From assembly GCF_002119685.1 (NCBI RefSeq), contig NZ_CP021108.1, positions 5,270,001 to 5,334,000 on the forward strand: 64,000 bases of DNA. Reading direction: 5' to 3'. This document shows, in pieces, positions 43,372-52,183 of this stretch. The notes under the pieces were generated by a model. The model was given only the letters and a program-made list of their open reading frames with translations, had not been told where the DNA came from and made no database searches. Source of the DNA: Bordetella genomosp. 8 (GTDB lineage: Bacteria > Pseudomonadota > Gammaproteobacteria > Burkholderiales > Burkholderiaceae_B). The position numbers were made by a program, and so were the translations under genes. Positions within the stretch are counted from its first letter, which is position 1. Each line of letters starts with the position of its first letter.

Positions 43372-44844
43372 TTAGGATAACCGCCCGGCGGGCGTGTCGC
43401 GCCCCGCCGGATGCGGCATCAATTGCCGCAGCAGTTGCCAGGCCGCCGCATTGTCCACCATGCTGGCGGAAAAACGCATATAGGTCGTCGGCGCCTGCGA
43501 AGGCGAAAACAGGGAGCCCGGCGCCAATAGCATATTGCGCTCCGCGGCCGCGCGGGCCAGGGTTTCGCTGTCGCGGCCGCAGTCGGCCCAGATGAACATC
43601 CCGGCGTGGGGCAGTTCCGGTATCCGCAGGCCCAGCTCCAGCAAAAGCCGCACGCAGCGTTCGCGCGCCTCGTCCACGCGAGCGCGTACGCGCTCCACAT
43701 GCCGGCGGAACAGGCCGTCGGCCAATATGCGATGGATCACGCGTTCGCCCAGCTCGGGCGTCGTCAGGCCGGCCAGCATCTTCAGATCGGCCAGTTTCTG
43801 CAGCAGCGCCGGCGCCGCCGCCACGTAGCCCACGCGCAGGCTGGGCGCCAGCATCTTGGAAAAGCCACCCACCAGGATGACGCGGTTCAAGCGGTCCAGC
43901 ACCGACAGGCGCATGGCGTTGCCGGGATGCAGTTCCGAATAGGTATCGTCCTCGATCACCGAAAAATCGTAGCGCTCGGCGATGCGCAGGATGTCGTAGG
44001 CCGCGCCGGCGGACAAGGTGTGGCCGGTCGGATTGTGCACCACGCTATTGACGATGAAGAGCTTGGGGCGATGCTGCGCGGCCAGCTTTTCCAGGACGTC
44101 GATATCCGGACCGGCGGCCGTGCGCGGCACACCGATGACGCGTGCGCCGACGGCGGCCAGGCGGCCGAAAATGACGAACCATGCCGGGTCTTCCACCAGC
44201 ACCGTGTCGCCCGGCCCGACCAGCAGGCGGGCGATCAGGTCCAGTCCATGGGTGACGCCGGAGGTGGTCAACAGGTTGTGGTCGGGATGGGCCGGCACGC
44301 CCAATCCCTGCAACAGCGCGGCAATCTGCTGGCGCAGGCCCGGATAGCCTTGCGGCTGGCCATAGGACAGGAAGTTGCCACGCACCGAGCGCCCGACCGC
44401 GCGCACCGCGCCGGCGATCATGTCGGCATCCAGCCAGTCGGCCGGCAGCAGGCCCGCGCCGCCGGGCATGCCGGGCGTATTGGACTCGCGGAACATGCTG
44501 CGCAACAGCCACGATATATCGATGCGCGCGGGCGTATCGAGGCTGGCTTCGGCCGCCGGCACCGCGGCGGCGGCGCGGGCGGTATCGCGCGGCGCCACGA
44601 AAAAGCCGGCGCCGCGCCGCGACTGCACCAGGCCGCTGGCCGCCAGGCGATCGTAGGCCTCCACCACCGTGAAGCGGCTGACGCCGGCCTGTTCCGCCAT
44701 GGCGCGGATCGACGGCAGGCGCGAACCGGGACGCAGGCCTTCGTCGGCGATGCGGCGCGCCAGGTCGTCGGCCAGCTGTGCCGCGAGCGTCACGTCGTTG
44801 CCGCGCACGGGGCGCCAGGTGGCGAGGGAATCGGAAAGTGTCAT
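43372..44844 (-). CDS. MocR-type GntR/aminotransferase regulator
   Basis: This 490-residue regulator has a GntR winged helix at the N-terminus (~15-85: LRPGSRLPSIRAMAEQAGVSRFTVVEAYDRLAASGLV) and a fold-type I aminotransferase domain (~120-470) with the PLP lysine in GGFSKMLAP. MocR proteins use PLP or its adducts as ligand and activate neighbouring vitamin B6 or amino-acid genes. The start at 44844 is preferred because the HTH begins 15-20 residues later. It is divergent from a DMT exporter across a 111-bp region holding inverted repeats. Confidence 0.92.
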   Translation of the reverse strand: MTLSDSLATWRPVRGNDVTLAAQLADDLARRIADEGLRPGSRLPSIRAMAEQAGVSRFTVVEAYDRLAASGLVQSRRGAGFFVAPRDTARAAAAVPAAEASLDTPARIDISWLLRSMFRESNTPGMPGGAGLLPADWLDADMIAGAVRAVGRSVRGNFLSYGQPQGYPGLRQQIAALLQGLGVPAHPDHNLLTTSGVTHGLDLIARLLVGPGDTVLVEDPAWFVIFGRLAAVGARVIGVPRTAAGPDIDVLEKLAAQHRPKLFIVNSVVHNPTGHTLSAGAAYDILRIAERYDFSVIEDDTYSELHPGNAMRLSVLDRLNRVILVGGFSKMLAPSLRVGYVAAAPALLQKLADLKMLAGLTTPELGERVIHRILADGLFRRHVERVRARVDEARERCVRLLLELGLRIPELPHAGMFIWADCGRDSETLARAAAERNMLLAPGSLFSPSQAPTTYMRFSASMVDNAAAWQLLRQLMPHPAGRDTPAGRLS

Positions 44845-44890
44845 GGGCGGAGCGCCAGGCCAGTTATCACAGTGAACCGGTGAAGTGTAT

Positions 44891-44903
44891 CGGTACTGTA
44901 CCG
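44891..44903. promoter_or_regulatory. Inverted repeat in MocR/DMT divergent region
   Basis: Arms cggtac (44891-44896) and gtaccg (44898-44903) around a central t lie 47 nt upstream of MocR and 53 nt upstream of the exporter, flanked by ACTGT-containing words. It is a likely MocR box, inferred from position. Confidence 0.5.
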
Positions 44904-44955
44904 GAAACTGTCCGTAGAGTGTCATCCAAGCCGCCCTTTTTACTGGAATACCCGC

Positions 44956-45879
44956 ATGCCGCGTCCACCCGCTTCCATCGCCGCCCCGCAATCGCCCGCC
45001 GCCGTGCCGCACGGCTGGGAGGGCTATGGCGCCGCGCTGCTGGGCATCGCCATCTTCAGCCTGACGCTACCCATGTCGCGCGTCGCGGTCGCGGAGCTGG
45101 ATCCGTTGCTGGTGGCCCTGGGACGCGCGGTGGTGGCGGCCGTGCCGGCCGGCCTGCTGCTGTGGCTGACGCGCAGCCGCCTGCCGCGGCGGGAAGAAAT
45201 TTCCGGAATCGCCCTGGCCGCGCTGGGCGTGGTCGTGGGCTGGCCGATCGCCTCCACGCTGGCCATGCAGTCCGTTCCGTCGGCCCACGGCGCGGTGGTC
45301 AACGGCCTGCTGCCGCTGGCGACGGCGGCCTTCGCCGCGCTGGGCAGCGGCGAGCGGCCTCCGCGCCGATTCTGGCTCTGGGCCCTGGCCGGCGCCTGCC
45401 TGGTCGCGGCGTTCGCGCTGCGCGAAGGTGGCGGGGCGCCGCAGGCCGGGGATCTCTGGCTGCTGGTCGCGACGGCACTGGGCGGCATGGGTTACGCCGA
45501 AGGCGCGCGCGTGGCACGCACCCTGGGCGGCTGGCGGACGATCTGCTGGGCGCTGGTCCTGAGCGCTCCCTTCATCGTCGCGCCGGTGGCATGGATGGCC
45601 GCGCGCGTACCGGTGGCGCCCACGCCGACGGTCTGGCTGGCACTTGCCTACCTGTCGTTCGGTTCGATGTTCCTGGGCTTCTTCGCCTGGTACCACGGGC
45701 TGGCCCGCGGCGGGATCGCCAAGGTCGGACAGATCCAGCTGCTGCAGCCTTTCATCACCGTATGCGCCGCCGGGCTGCTGTTCGGCGAGCAGGTCGCGCC
45801 CGCCACCCTGGCATTCGCGCTGGCCGTCATCGCGGTCATCGCCGGCGCCCGCGCCGCGGCGGCGCGCCGCAAGGCCTGA
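44956..45879 (+). CDS. EamA/DMT-family transporter
   Basis: This 307-residue, 10-helix drug/metabolite-type permease has two EamA repeats (residues ~22-150 and ~165-300): VAELDPLLVALGRAVVAAVPAGLLLWL in the first and FGSMFLGFFAWYHGLARGGIAKVGQIQLLQPF in the second. Such carriers export amino acids or vitamers. The MocR regulator divergent to it suggests a pyridoxal-related or amino-acid-type substrate. It is followed by a LysE exporter on the same strand. Confidence 0.9.
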   Translation: MPRPPASIAAPQSPAAVPHGWEGYGAALLGIAIFSLTLPMSRVAVAELDPLLVALGRAVVAAVPAGLLLWLTRSRLPRREEISGIALAALGVVVGWPIASTLAMQSVPSAHGAVVNGLLPLATAAFAALGSGERPPRRFWLWALAGACLVAAFALREGGGAPQAGDLWLLVATALGGMGYAEGARVARTLGGWRTICWALVLSAPFIVAPVAWMAARVPVAPTPTVWLALAYLSFGSMFLGFFAWYHGLARGGIAKVGQIQLLQPFITVCAAGLLFGEQVAPATLAFALAVIAVIAGARAAAARRKA

Positions 45880-45922
45880 CCCCGCGCCCCCACCACGCGC
45901 CCCAGTACACAGCCCCACTAAA

Positions 45923-45945
45923 CACCCAACTACGCACCCAACTAC
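45923..45945 (+). repeat. Short tandem repeat between the two exporter genes
   Basis: The word cacccaactac occurs twice back to back with one intervening base in the 109-bp gap. No function is inferred. Confidence 0.6.
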
Positions 45946-45988
45946 AAATCCCACCCCGCGCCATTCCGGGAACCGCGGAGACAACGCC

Positions 45989-46615
45989 ATGACCGACAAC
46001 ATCCCTTTGCTTTCCGCCAGCCTGCTCGGCCCCGTCGCCCTGTTTTCCCTGGTCAGCTCGATCACGCCGGGCCCGAACAACATCATGCTGGCCTCATCCG
46101 GCCTGAACTTCGGCTTCCGCCGCACGCTGCCCCACATGTTCGGCGTGAACATCGGCTTCACGCTGATGATCCTGCTGGTAGGCGCCGGCCTGGGCGCGGT
46201 ATTCCACAGTTCGCCGCTGCTGTACACCGTACTGAAGTACGGCGGGGCAGCCTATCTGCTGTACCTGGCCTGGAAAATCGCCACGGCCGGCGAAATCCGC
46301 GAAGGCGACCGGCGGGCGCGCCCCTTCACCTTCCTGCAGGCGGCGGCATTCCAATGGATCAATCCCAAGGCATGGGTGATGGTCGTCGGCCTGGCCGCCA
46401 CCTATATCCCGGAGGCCGGATTCTTCATGAACCTGGTGGTGGCGACCATCGTCTGCGGCATCATCAACCTGCCCGCCATCGGGGTCTGGGTCACCTTCGG
46501 CACGGCCTTGCGGCGCGTCCTGCACAAGCCGGGCGCCGTGCGGGCTTTCAACCTGGGGATGGCGGTGCTGCTGGTGCTGTCACTCTATCCGGTCGCGGAG
46601 GACCTGCTGCGGTAG
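45989..46615 (+). CDS. LysE/RhtB-family amino-acid exporter
   Basis: This 208-residue protein has five to six transmembrane helices and the signature SSITPGPNNIMLASSGLNFGFRRTLPHM near residue 22, followed by FQWINPKAWVMVV. The family exports lysine, homoserine or threonine-like amino acids. The start at 45989 has GGAG upstream. Placed after the MocR/DMT pair, it forms a small efflux group, though co-regulation is unproven. Confidence 0.92.
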   Translation: MTDNIPLLSASLLGPVALFSLVSSITPGPNNIMLASSGLNFGFRRTLPHMFGVNIGFTLMILLVGAGLGAVFHSSPLLYTVLKYGGAAYLLYLAWKIATAGEIREGDRRARPFTFLQAAAFQWINPKAWVMVVGLAATYIPEAGFFMNLVVATIVCGIINLPAIGVWVTFGTALRRVLHKPGAVRAFNLGMAVLLVLSLYPVAEDLLR

Positions 46616-46730
46616 GGTCGCCGCGGGCCGCCGCCCGCCCGCCTTTGCGCCCGCCTTTGCGGCTGCCCTCCTGCCCGCCTGCCTGCATCCATGCCCGGGA
46701 ACCCGCGCGGCGGGGACGGGTCTATCGTCC

Positions 46731-47666
46731 ATGCCCGGTTCTTCCCGATTGCCCATCCGTATCCGCCTGCGGCGCGCCCTGGCCTGCGTGCTGCTGGCCA
46801 GCGCCGCCATCGTGGGCTGCACCCAGCTGGACGCCTGGCAGCGCGAAGCCATTTTTTCGCCGGCGCGCGGCGACCAGCGCTGGTTCAGCGAACCGCCCGC
46901 CGGCACGCGCGTATTCGATCTGGCCGTGGCACCCGGCCAACAAGTCCGCGCCTGGTACTGGCAAAGCCCGGACCCGGGGGCGCCCACCGTCCTGTATCTG
47001 CACGGCGCGCGCTGGAACCTGAACGGTAGCGCCTTCCGCATGGCCAGTTGGACCCGCCTCGGCTATTCCGTCCTGGCCATCGACTACCGCGGTTTCGGGG
47101 ATTCCACCCAGATACTGCCGTCCGAAGAAAGCGCCGGCCAGGACGCCGCCGCGGCGCTGGGGGAACTGGCCAGGCGCCAGCCCGATCCCGCCCGGCGCTT
47201 CGTCTACGGACACAGCCTGGGCGGCGCGATCGCCATCGACCTGGCCTCCCGCAAGGACATGCCGCCCATTGCGGGATTGATCGTCGAATCCAGCTTCACC
47301 AGCATCGCCGCCATGCTGCAGACCCTGAAATGGGGCTGGGTGCCCGGGGCCAGCCTGCTGGTCACGCAGCCCTTCGATTCCCTGGACAAGCTGGCCGACA
47401 TGACGACGCCAGTGCTTTTCCTGCACGGCACCGAGGACCGCGTGGTGCCGCACACCATGAGCGACCAGTTGTTCGCCGCCGTGCAGAAAGTGGCGCCCAA
47501 CCTGAAGCGGCTGGTCAAGATCGACGGCGCCTCGCATTCCGGCGCGGTGCGCAGCGGCCCGGTCTACGACCAGGCGGTGGAGTCCTTCGTCCACGACGCC
47601 ACCGCTGCCTACCGGGGCGCGCCCATGCCGCCCCAACCGCCCATCGACGCACGGGCGCCGTTGTAA
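46731..47666 (+). CDS. Alpha/beta-hydrolase lipoprotein
   Basis: This 311-residue protein has a lipoprotein signal ending IVG-C30, so it is predicted to be lipid-anchored in the envelope. The hydrolase core follows with HGARWNLNGSAF (oxyanion region), nucleophile S162 in GHSLGG, D236 in GTEDRVVPH and H269 in GASHSG. It resembles the BEM46/YfhR-like esterase group. Substrates are unknown. Confidence 0.87.
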   Translation: MPGSSRLPIRIRLRRALACVLLASAAIVGCTQLDAWQREAIFSPARGDQRWFSEPPAGTRVFDLAVAPGQQVRAWYWQSPDPGAPTVLYLHGARWNLNGSAFRMASWTRLGYSVLAIDYRGFGDSTQILPSEESAGQDAAAALGELARRQPDPARRFVYGHSLGGAIAIDLASRKDMPPIAGLIVESSFTSIAAMLQTLKWGWVPGASLLVTQPFDSLDKLADMTTPVLFLHGTEDRVVPHTMSDQLFAAVQKVAPNLKRLVKIDGASHSGAVRSGPVYDQAVESFVHDATAAYRGAPMPPQPPIDARAPL

Positions 47667-47767
47667 ATATATTAAGCACCCAGTAGACTGCCCCATCGGC
47701 GCGCCGGACAGATCCGGATCGGCCACGATCCCGTCAGGGAAACGTGGCGCCGGGCGCCCACTTTCCG

Positions 47768-48709
47768 ATGGAGATCGACTTGAACCGCACGCGCTGGCAA
47801 GGGGTGTTTCCCGCCGTCACGACCAAGTTCCACGAAGACGAATCGCTGGATCACGAGGAAATGCGCAGGCATTTCGCCTACCTGATCGACAACGGCGTCC
47901 ACGGCATGGTCACCTGCGGATCGCTGGGCGAAGCCAGCACGCTGTCGATGGACGAAAAACTGTCAGTTGCGCGTACGGCGGTGGACGTCAGCGCCGGCCG
48001 CGTCCCGGTGCTGGCCAACGTCTCGGAAACCAGCACCCGCGACGCGCTGCGCTATGTGAAGGCGGCGGTCGACCTGGGCGTGGATGGCTTCATGGTGATG
48101 CCTTCGGTGCTCTATGTGGCGGATGCCCGCGAAGCCATGCAGAACGTGCGCGCCATTGCCGAAGCCGCGCGCAAGCCCTGCATGATCTACAACAACCCGG
48201 TCGCCTATCGTGTCGACCTGAAGCCCGAGCACATGGCGCAGCTGGCCGACTGCGAATGGCTGGCCGCGATCAAGGAAAGCACGGACGACATCCGCCGCAT
48301 CACCGACCTGCGCAATGCGCTGGGCACCCGCTATCAGCTGTTCATCGGCGTGGACGATCTTTCGTTCGAGGCCCTGGCCCTGGGGGCCGACGGCCTGCTG
48401 GCCGGCCTGGTGACGGCCTTCCCGCGCGAGACCGTGGCGCTGTACGACCTGATGAAGGCCGGCGAATGGGCGCAGGCGCTGAAGCTCTATCAGTGGTTCA
48501 CGCCCCTGCTGCACCTGGATGTATCGACGAAGCTGGTGCAGAACATCAAGCTGGCCGAAACCCTGGCCGGCGTCGGCAACGAGTTCGTGCGCCGTCCGCG
48601 CCTGCCGCTGGCCGGCGAAGAACGCGCGCGTGTCGAAGCCATCGTCGGCGCGGCGCTCGAAAGGCGTCCGGAAGAATACCGGTCGCGTCCGCCCACCGTC
48701 GCGCGCTGA
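47768..48709 (+). CDS. DapA-superfamily aldolase/lyase
   Basis: This 313-residue (beta/alpha)8 protein of the dihydrodipicolinate synthase/N-acetylneuraminate lyase family has Schiff-base lysine K169 (AAIKES) and the conserved tyrosine Y141 (IYNNP). The early GSLGEAST motif matches the GTTGE substrate loop. Members cleave or condense pyruvate with aldehydes. A co-transcribed GntR gene 20 nt downstream suggests a catabolic aldolase rather than lysine biosynthesis. The start is uncertain: a TTG at 47780 has GGAG with 6-nt spacing and gives a typical NRTRW start. Confidence 0.88.
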   Translation: MEIDLNRTRWQGVFPAVTTKFHEDESLDHEEMRRHFAYLIDNGVHGMVTCGSLGEASTLSMDEKLSVARTAVDVSAGRVPVLANVSETSTRDALRYVKAAVDLGVDGFMVMPSVLYVADAREAMQNVRAIAEAARKPCMIYNNPVAYRVDLKPEHMAQLADCEWLAAIKESTDDIRRITDLRNALGTRYQLFIGVDDLSFEALALGADGLLAGLVTAFPRETVALYDLMKAGEWAQALKLYQWFTPLLHLDVSTKLVQNIKLAETLAGVGNEFVRRPRLPLAGEERARVEAIVGAALERRPEEYRSRPPTVAR

Positions 48710-48729
48710 CGGTCTTGCCGCGCACGACC

Positions 48730-49380
48730 ATGAACGCCGCCTTGCCCAAACGCCGTGCCGCCGACGTCGCCTACGACGCGGTCGAAAGCATGATCGCCAC
48801 GCTGCAGCTGCAGCCCGGCAGCCCCGTCGTCGAAGCCGAACTGGTGCAACGCACGGGACTGGGCCGCACGCCGCTGCGCGAAGCCTTGCTGCGCATGGTG
48901 TCGGCGGGACTCATCACCCAGGAGCCGCGACGCGGCTTGCGCGTCTCCACCGTGGAGCTGGCCGACCATCTGGACCTGCTGCAGACCCGCCGCAGCCTGG
49001 AACGGCTGATCGCCACCGCGGCGGCGCGGCGCGCGACGCCGCCCCAGCGCGCGGCCATCCTGGAATGCGCGGCGAATATGATGCGCGCGGCCCAGGGCGG
49101 CGACCTCGACGACTACATGCGCGCCGACCAGATGCTGGACCATGCCTGCCATGAGGCCTGCCGCAATACGTCCGCGGTCACGGCGGTCACCCCATTGCTG
49201 ATCCAATGCAGGCGCTTCTGGTACGCCTACCAGCACGAAGGCGACGTCATGGAAGGCGCGCGCCATCACCAGGACCTGGCGCAGTCCGTCGCAAGCGGCG
49301 ACGAGCGCGCCGCCGCGCATGCCGCGGACACGCTGCTGGACTATCTGGAAGCGTTCGCGCGCAAGGTCATCGACGCATAG
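48730..49380 (+). CDS. GntR-family regulator with FCD domain
   Basis: This 216-residue FadR-subfamily regulator has an N-terminal winged helix (~10-75: SPVVEAELVQRTGLGRTPLREALLRMVSAGLI) and a helical FCD effector domain (metal-binding His/Asp residues in DQMLDHACHEAC and GARHHQD). It follows the DapA-like gene by 20 nt and probably regulates it. Its 3' end overlaps the convergent YdjC gene by 40 nt. Confidence 0.9.
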   Translation: MNAALPKRRAADVAYDAVESMIATLQLQPGSPVVEAELVQRTGLGRTPLREALLRMVSAGLITQEPRRGLRVSTVELADHLDLLQTRRSLERLIATAAARRATPPQRAAILECAANMMRAAQGGDLDDYMRADQMLDHACHEACRNTSAVTAVTPLLIQCRRFWYAYQHEGDVMEGARHHQDLAQSVASGDERAAAHAADTLLDYLEAFARKVIDA

Positions 49381-50219
49381 CGCGACACCCGCACGCCTGT
49401 CGACGCCATCCATTCGTGCAGGCTGGAGCCGGACAGCACCTGGTACTCGGCGCCGCGCTGCGCATCCATGCCCTGCCTGCCGCCGGCGGGCAGCGCGGGA
49501 TGGCACATCAGCAGATCGCCGTCGGAGGCGTTGCGCAGCCACAGCCTGAGCAGGCCGTCATAGACCTGCGCCCCGCCCTGGAAATCGTAGACGCCCAGGA
49601 AGCGCCGATTGGTGCTCAGCCCCGCCCGCGCCGCGCCGCGCGCGAAAGCCGCCGATCCCAAGGCCGCGATGATCCGGGCCTTGCGCCGCAACGGCGCGGG
49701 TACGCCATCCAGGCAGCCCGGCGACGTATCGCGCAGCCACGGGGTGTGGGCATCGCTGCCCTGGGCTGGGTAGCGGCGCGCCAGCACCTCGAACAGGGCA
49801 TCGCGTATCTGTGGCAACTGATGCACGTGCTGATGGCCGTCGATGAAGTCGGGCATACGGCCGATCGCCGACTCGAAAGCGTCGAGCTGGCGTTCGATCT
49901 GGCGCTGGACGCGGCCGCGATTCAACACGCGCGCATAGGCGCAGGCGATCAGCCGCGGCAAAGGCAGGTATAGTCCCGGCGCGCCCAGCGTTTCGGTGAA
50001 GTTCAGATGCAGGCCGGCATCGACGTCCAGCTCGCGCAGCCTGGCCGCGTCGGCGCGAAAGGAAGGCGCCTGCGCCAGGCAACCGACGGCGCTCAGGCGC
50101 CCCGCGCCGGCCAGCGCGAGTATGCCATCGTCGATGGCGGCGCTCATGCCAAAATCGTCGGCGCATACGACAATGCGCCTGCTGCCCGCATGCGTGGGCT
50201 CTTGCAACATCATCGTCAT
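49341..50219 (-). CDS. YdjC/ChbG-family carbohydrate deacetylase (LgmC-like)
   Basis: This 292-residue protein carries the YdjC motifs CADDFGMS (metal-binding Asp-Asp) and DGHQHVHQLP (His ligands) and the C-terminal LLMCHPALP. The family removes N-acetyl groups from GlcNAc-type sugars. In the lipid A glucosamine pathway a deacetylase of this kind would convert undecaprenyl-phosphate-GlcNAc to the GlcN donor. It starts 12 nt from the divergent GtrA gene and overlaps the convergent GntR gene. Assignment to lgmC rests on family and neighbourhood. Confidence 0.82.
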   Translation of the reverse strand: MTMMLQEPTHAGSRRIVVCADDFGMSAAIDDGILALAGAGRLSAVGCLAQAPSFRADAARLRELDVDAGLHLNFTETLGAPGLYLPLPRLIACAYARVLNRGRVQRQIERQLDAFESAIGRMPDFIDGHQHVHQLPQIRDALFEVLARRYPAQGSDAHTPWLRDTSPGCLDGVPAPLRRKARIIAALGSAAFARGAARAGLSTNRRFLGVYDFQGGAQVYDGLLRLWLRNASDGDLLMCHPALPAGGRQGMDAQRGAEYQVLSGSSLHEWMASTGVRVSRYASMTLRANASR

Positions 50220-50231
50220 GGAAGTTCTGGA

Positions 50232-50627
50232 ATGCGGAGCCTGATCCGACAATTGAGCTGGTTCGTCGCCGTTGGCTGCGCGGCCGCCGCCACCCATTGG
50301 ATAACGGCCGTCGGCTGCGTGGAAGCCCTGGGCGCCCCGCCACTGGCCGCCAACGTGGTCGGCTGGCTGGTGGCGTTCGGTGTTTCGTTCAGCGGTCATT
50401 ATCGGCTCACTTTCCGGCATCAGGCCACTGCATGGCATGTGGCGGCGCTACGTTTTTTCTGCATCTCGGCCGCCGGCTTCCTGATCAACGAAGCCGCCTA
50501 CGCCTGGTTGCTGCGGCACACCACGCTGCGATACGACGTCCTGCTCGGGCTGGTGCTGATCGCCATCGCCGTGCTGACCTTCATCTTCAGCCGTTTTTGG
50601 GCGTTCCGTCGCAGTAGCGCGACCTGA
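50232..50627 (+). CDS. GtrA-family small membrane protein
   Basis: This 131-residue protein has four predicted transmembrane helices and the GtrA-family start SWFVAVGCAAAATHWITAV. GtrA-like proteins are thought to flip undecaprenyl-phosphate-linked sugars to the periplasmic face, where ArnT/GtrC-type transferases use them. It lies between the YdjC and ArnT-like genes on the opposite strand, overlapping the ArnT end by 41 nt. A flippase for the lgm-like pathway is the most economical role. Confidence 0.85.
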   Translation: MRSLIRQLSWFVAVGCAAAATHWITAVGCVEALGAPPLAANVVGWLVAFGVSFSGHYRLTFRHQATAWHVAALRFFCISAAGFLINEAAYAWLLRHTTLRYDVLLGLVLIAIAVLTFIFSRFWAFRRSSAT

Positions 50628-52182
50628 ACGCAGCGTCGGGCACGACGCGCCACAGCGCGCGCTTGCCGTTCACCGCGAACGGGGCGACGCCGCGCAAGGC
50701 GGGATAGGCTTCCTGGTCGTCGGCCGGATTGCCCCAGAACCAGAAGGCCTGCCCGGCCGGCGCGGCGCACAGCCGCGACTGCAGTTCATGCATGGAGATC
50801 AGCGTGTCCTTCATCACGTCGGGACGAAATTGGCCGGCGTCATAAAGTTCCTTGCGCCAATTGTCGCGCACGGGGATTTCAGGATTGTTCCAGTCGTCCA
50901 CGACCCAGGCCGGCCGCGTGTCGCGCATGTTCATGGGCAGGTCGTAGGCGTAGGCATGCAGCATGACGATCTGGTCGCCCGGCTTGAAGTCGGGCCGCGC
51001 ACGCCGCGCCAGCGGCGCGGACGTGGGCGACGAATAGATGGCGACGAACACCGTCATCAGCACGCAGAACGCGATCGCCACCGCCTGGCACAGGCGATAG
51101 CCGCGGCGCGTCGCGTCGGCCTCGCGGCCCGCCAGGCCGGCGGCGATGACCTCGGCCACCAGGACGGCCAGTGGCGCCAGCGCGGGCAGCACATAGCCCA
51201 CCAGCTTGGACGCCGGCAGCGAAAAGAACGCCACCACCACCGCGATCCAGATTCCCATCAGCAGCCGCACAGCATACGCCTCGCCGTTCTCGCGCGACCA
51301 GAACGCCTTGCGGAACACCGCCCCCAGCCAGAAGGTCCAGGGCAGGATCAGCCCCGCCAGCACGGGAAGATAGAACCAGAAGGGCTCGCGGTTGTTGAAG
51401 GTGGCTTCGGCGAAACGGTCGAACTGCTGGTAGATGAAGAAATAGTTGAAGAAGCCGGAGAAATCTTCCTGCATGGCCCAGAACCACGGCAGGCACACCA
51501 CCACGAAGGCGACGATGGCGGGCGGCCACAGCAACGCGGCCAGGCCGCGCCACTGCCGCAGCGCGACGATCCAGAAGAACAGGATGCCGGCCGGCAGCAC
51601 CACGCCGATCAGGCCCTTGGAAAGCACGCCCAGCGCGGCCAGTACGCCCGTCGCCAGGGCAAGCATGCGCCAGGGCGCGCCACGCGTGGCATTCAGCACC
51701 GTCGCGGCGCCAGCCACGGTGGTCAGCGTGATCATGCCCGCGACCAGCATGTCCAGGTTGGCGAACTGCGCGGCGCCAAAGAAGAAGGGCTGCGTGGCCA
51801 GCACCATCAGGGCGATGGTGGCCGTCCGCACGCCGCGGTAGCGCCGCATGAAGGCATACACGGCCATCGCCGCGGCCCAGGCGGCCAGCCAGGAGGGCAG
51901 GCGCGCCGCCCAGGGGTGCACGCCGAACACATCGAAGGCGGCCGACGCCAGCCAGTAGTAGAGCGGCGGCTTGTGAAAGAACGGCATGCCGTTCAACAGC
52001 GGCACGATGCGATCGCCGCTGCGCATCATTTCCCAGGCGACGCCCGCGTAACGACCTTCATCCGGGAGGGTCATCGGCCGCAGCCATGACAGCCAGACCA
52101 GCCACACGCCGGTCAGCAGGAAAAGCCATCCCCTGGACAACGCCTCCAGGCGGCGCATCCATGCATCGAGTACTCGCGCCAT
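50587..52182 (-). CDS. lgmB: GT39/ArnT-like lipid A glycosyltransferase (LgmB-like)
   Basis: This 531-residue integral membrane glycosyltransferase of the PMT/ArnT fold has ~12 helices. It carries the acidic first-loop motif PMTLPDEGRYAGVAWEMM, expected to bind metal and donor, and the family's FFHKPPLYYWLASA segment. The C-terminal ~130 residues are soluble and periplasmic. Enzymes of this class transfer an aminosugar from undecaprenyl phosphate to lipid A phosphates; in Bordetella the homologue LgmB adds glucosamine. It begins 1 nt after the GT2 gene stop, so the pair is translationally coupled. The identification relies on gene order and family. Confidence 0.87.
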   Translation of the reverse strand: MARVLDAWMRRLEALSRGWLFLLTGVWLVWLSWLRPMTLPDEGRYAGVAWEMMRSGDRIVPLLNGMPFFHKPPLYYWLASAAFDVFGVHPWAARLPSWLAAWAAAMAVYAFMRRYRGVRTATIALMVLATQPFFFGAAQFANLDMLVAGMITLTTVAGAATVLNATRGAPWRMLALATGVLAALGVLSKGLIGVVLPAGILFFWIVALRQWRGLAALLWPPAIVAFVVVCLPWFWAMQEDFSGFFNYFFIYQQFDRFAEATFNNREPFWFYLPVLAGLILPWTFWLGAVFRKAFWSRENGEAYAVRLLMGIWIAVVVAFFSLPASKLVGYVLPALAPLAVLVAEVIAAGLAGREADATRRGYRLCQAVAIAFCVLMTVFVAIYSSPTSAPLARRARPDFKPGDQIVMLHAYAYDLPMNMRDTRPAWVVDDWNNPEIPVRDNWRKELYDAGQFRPDVMKDTLISMHELQSRLCAAPAGQAFWFWGNPADDQEAYPALRGVAPFAVNGKRALWRVVPDAAFRSRYCDGTPKNG

Positions 52183-52183
52183 G

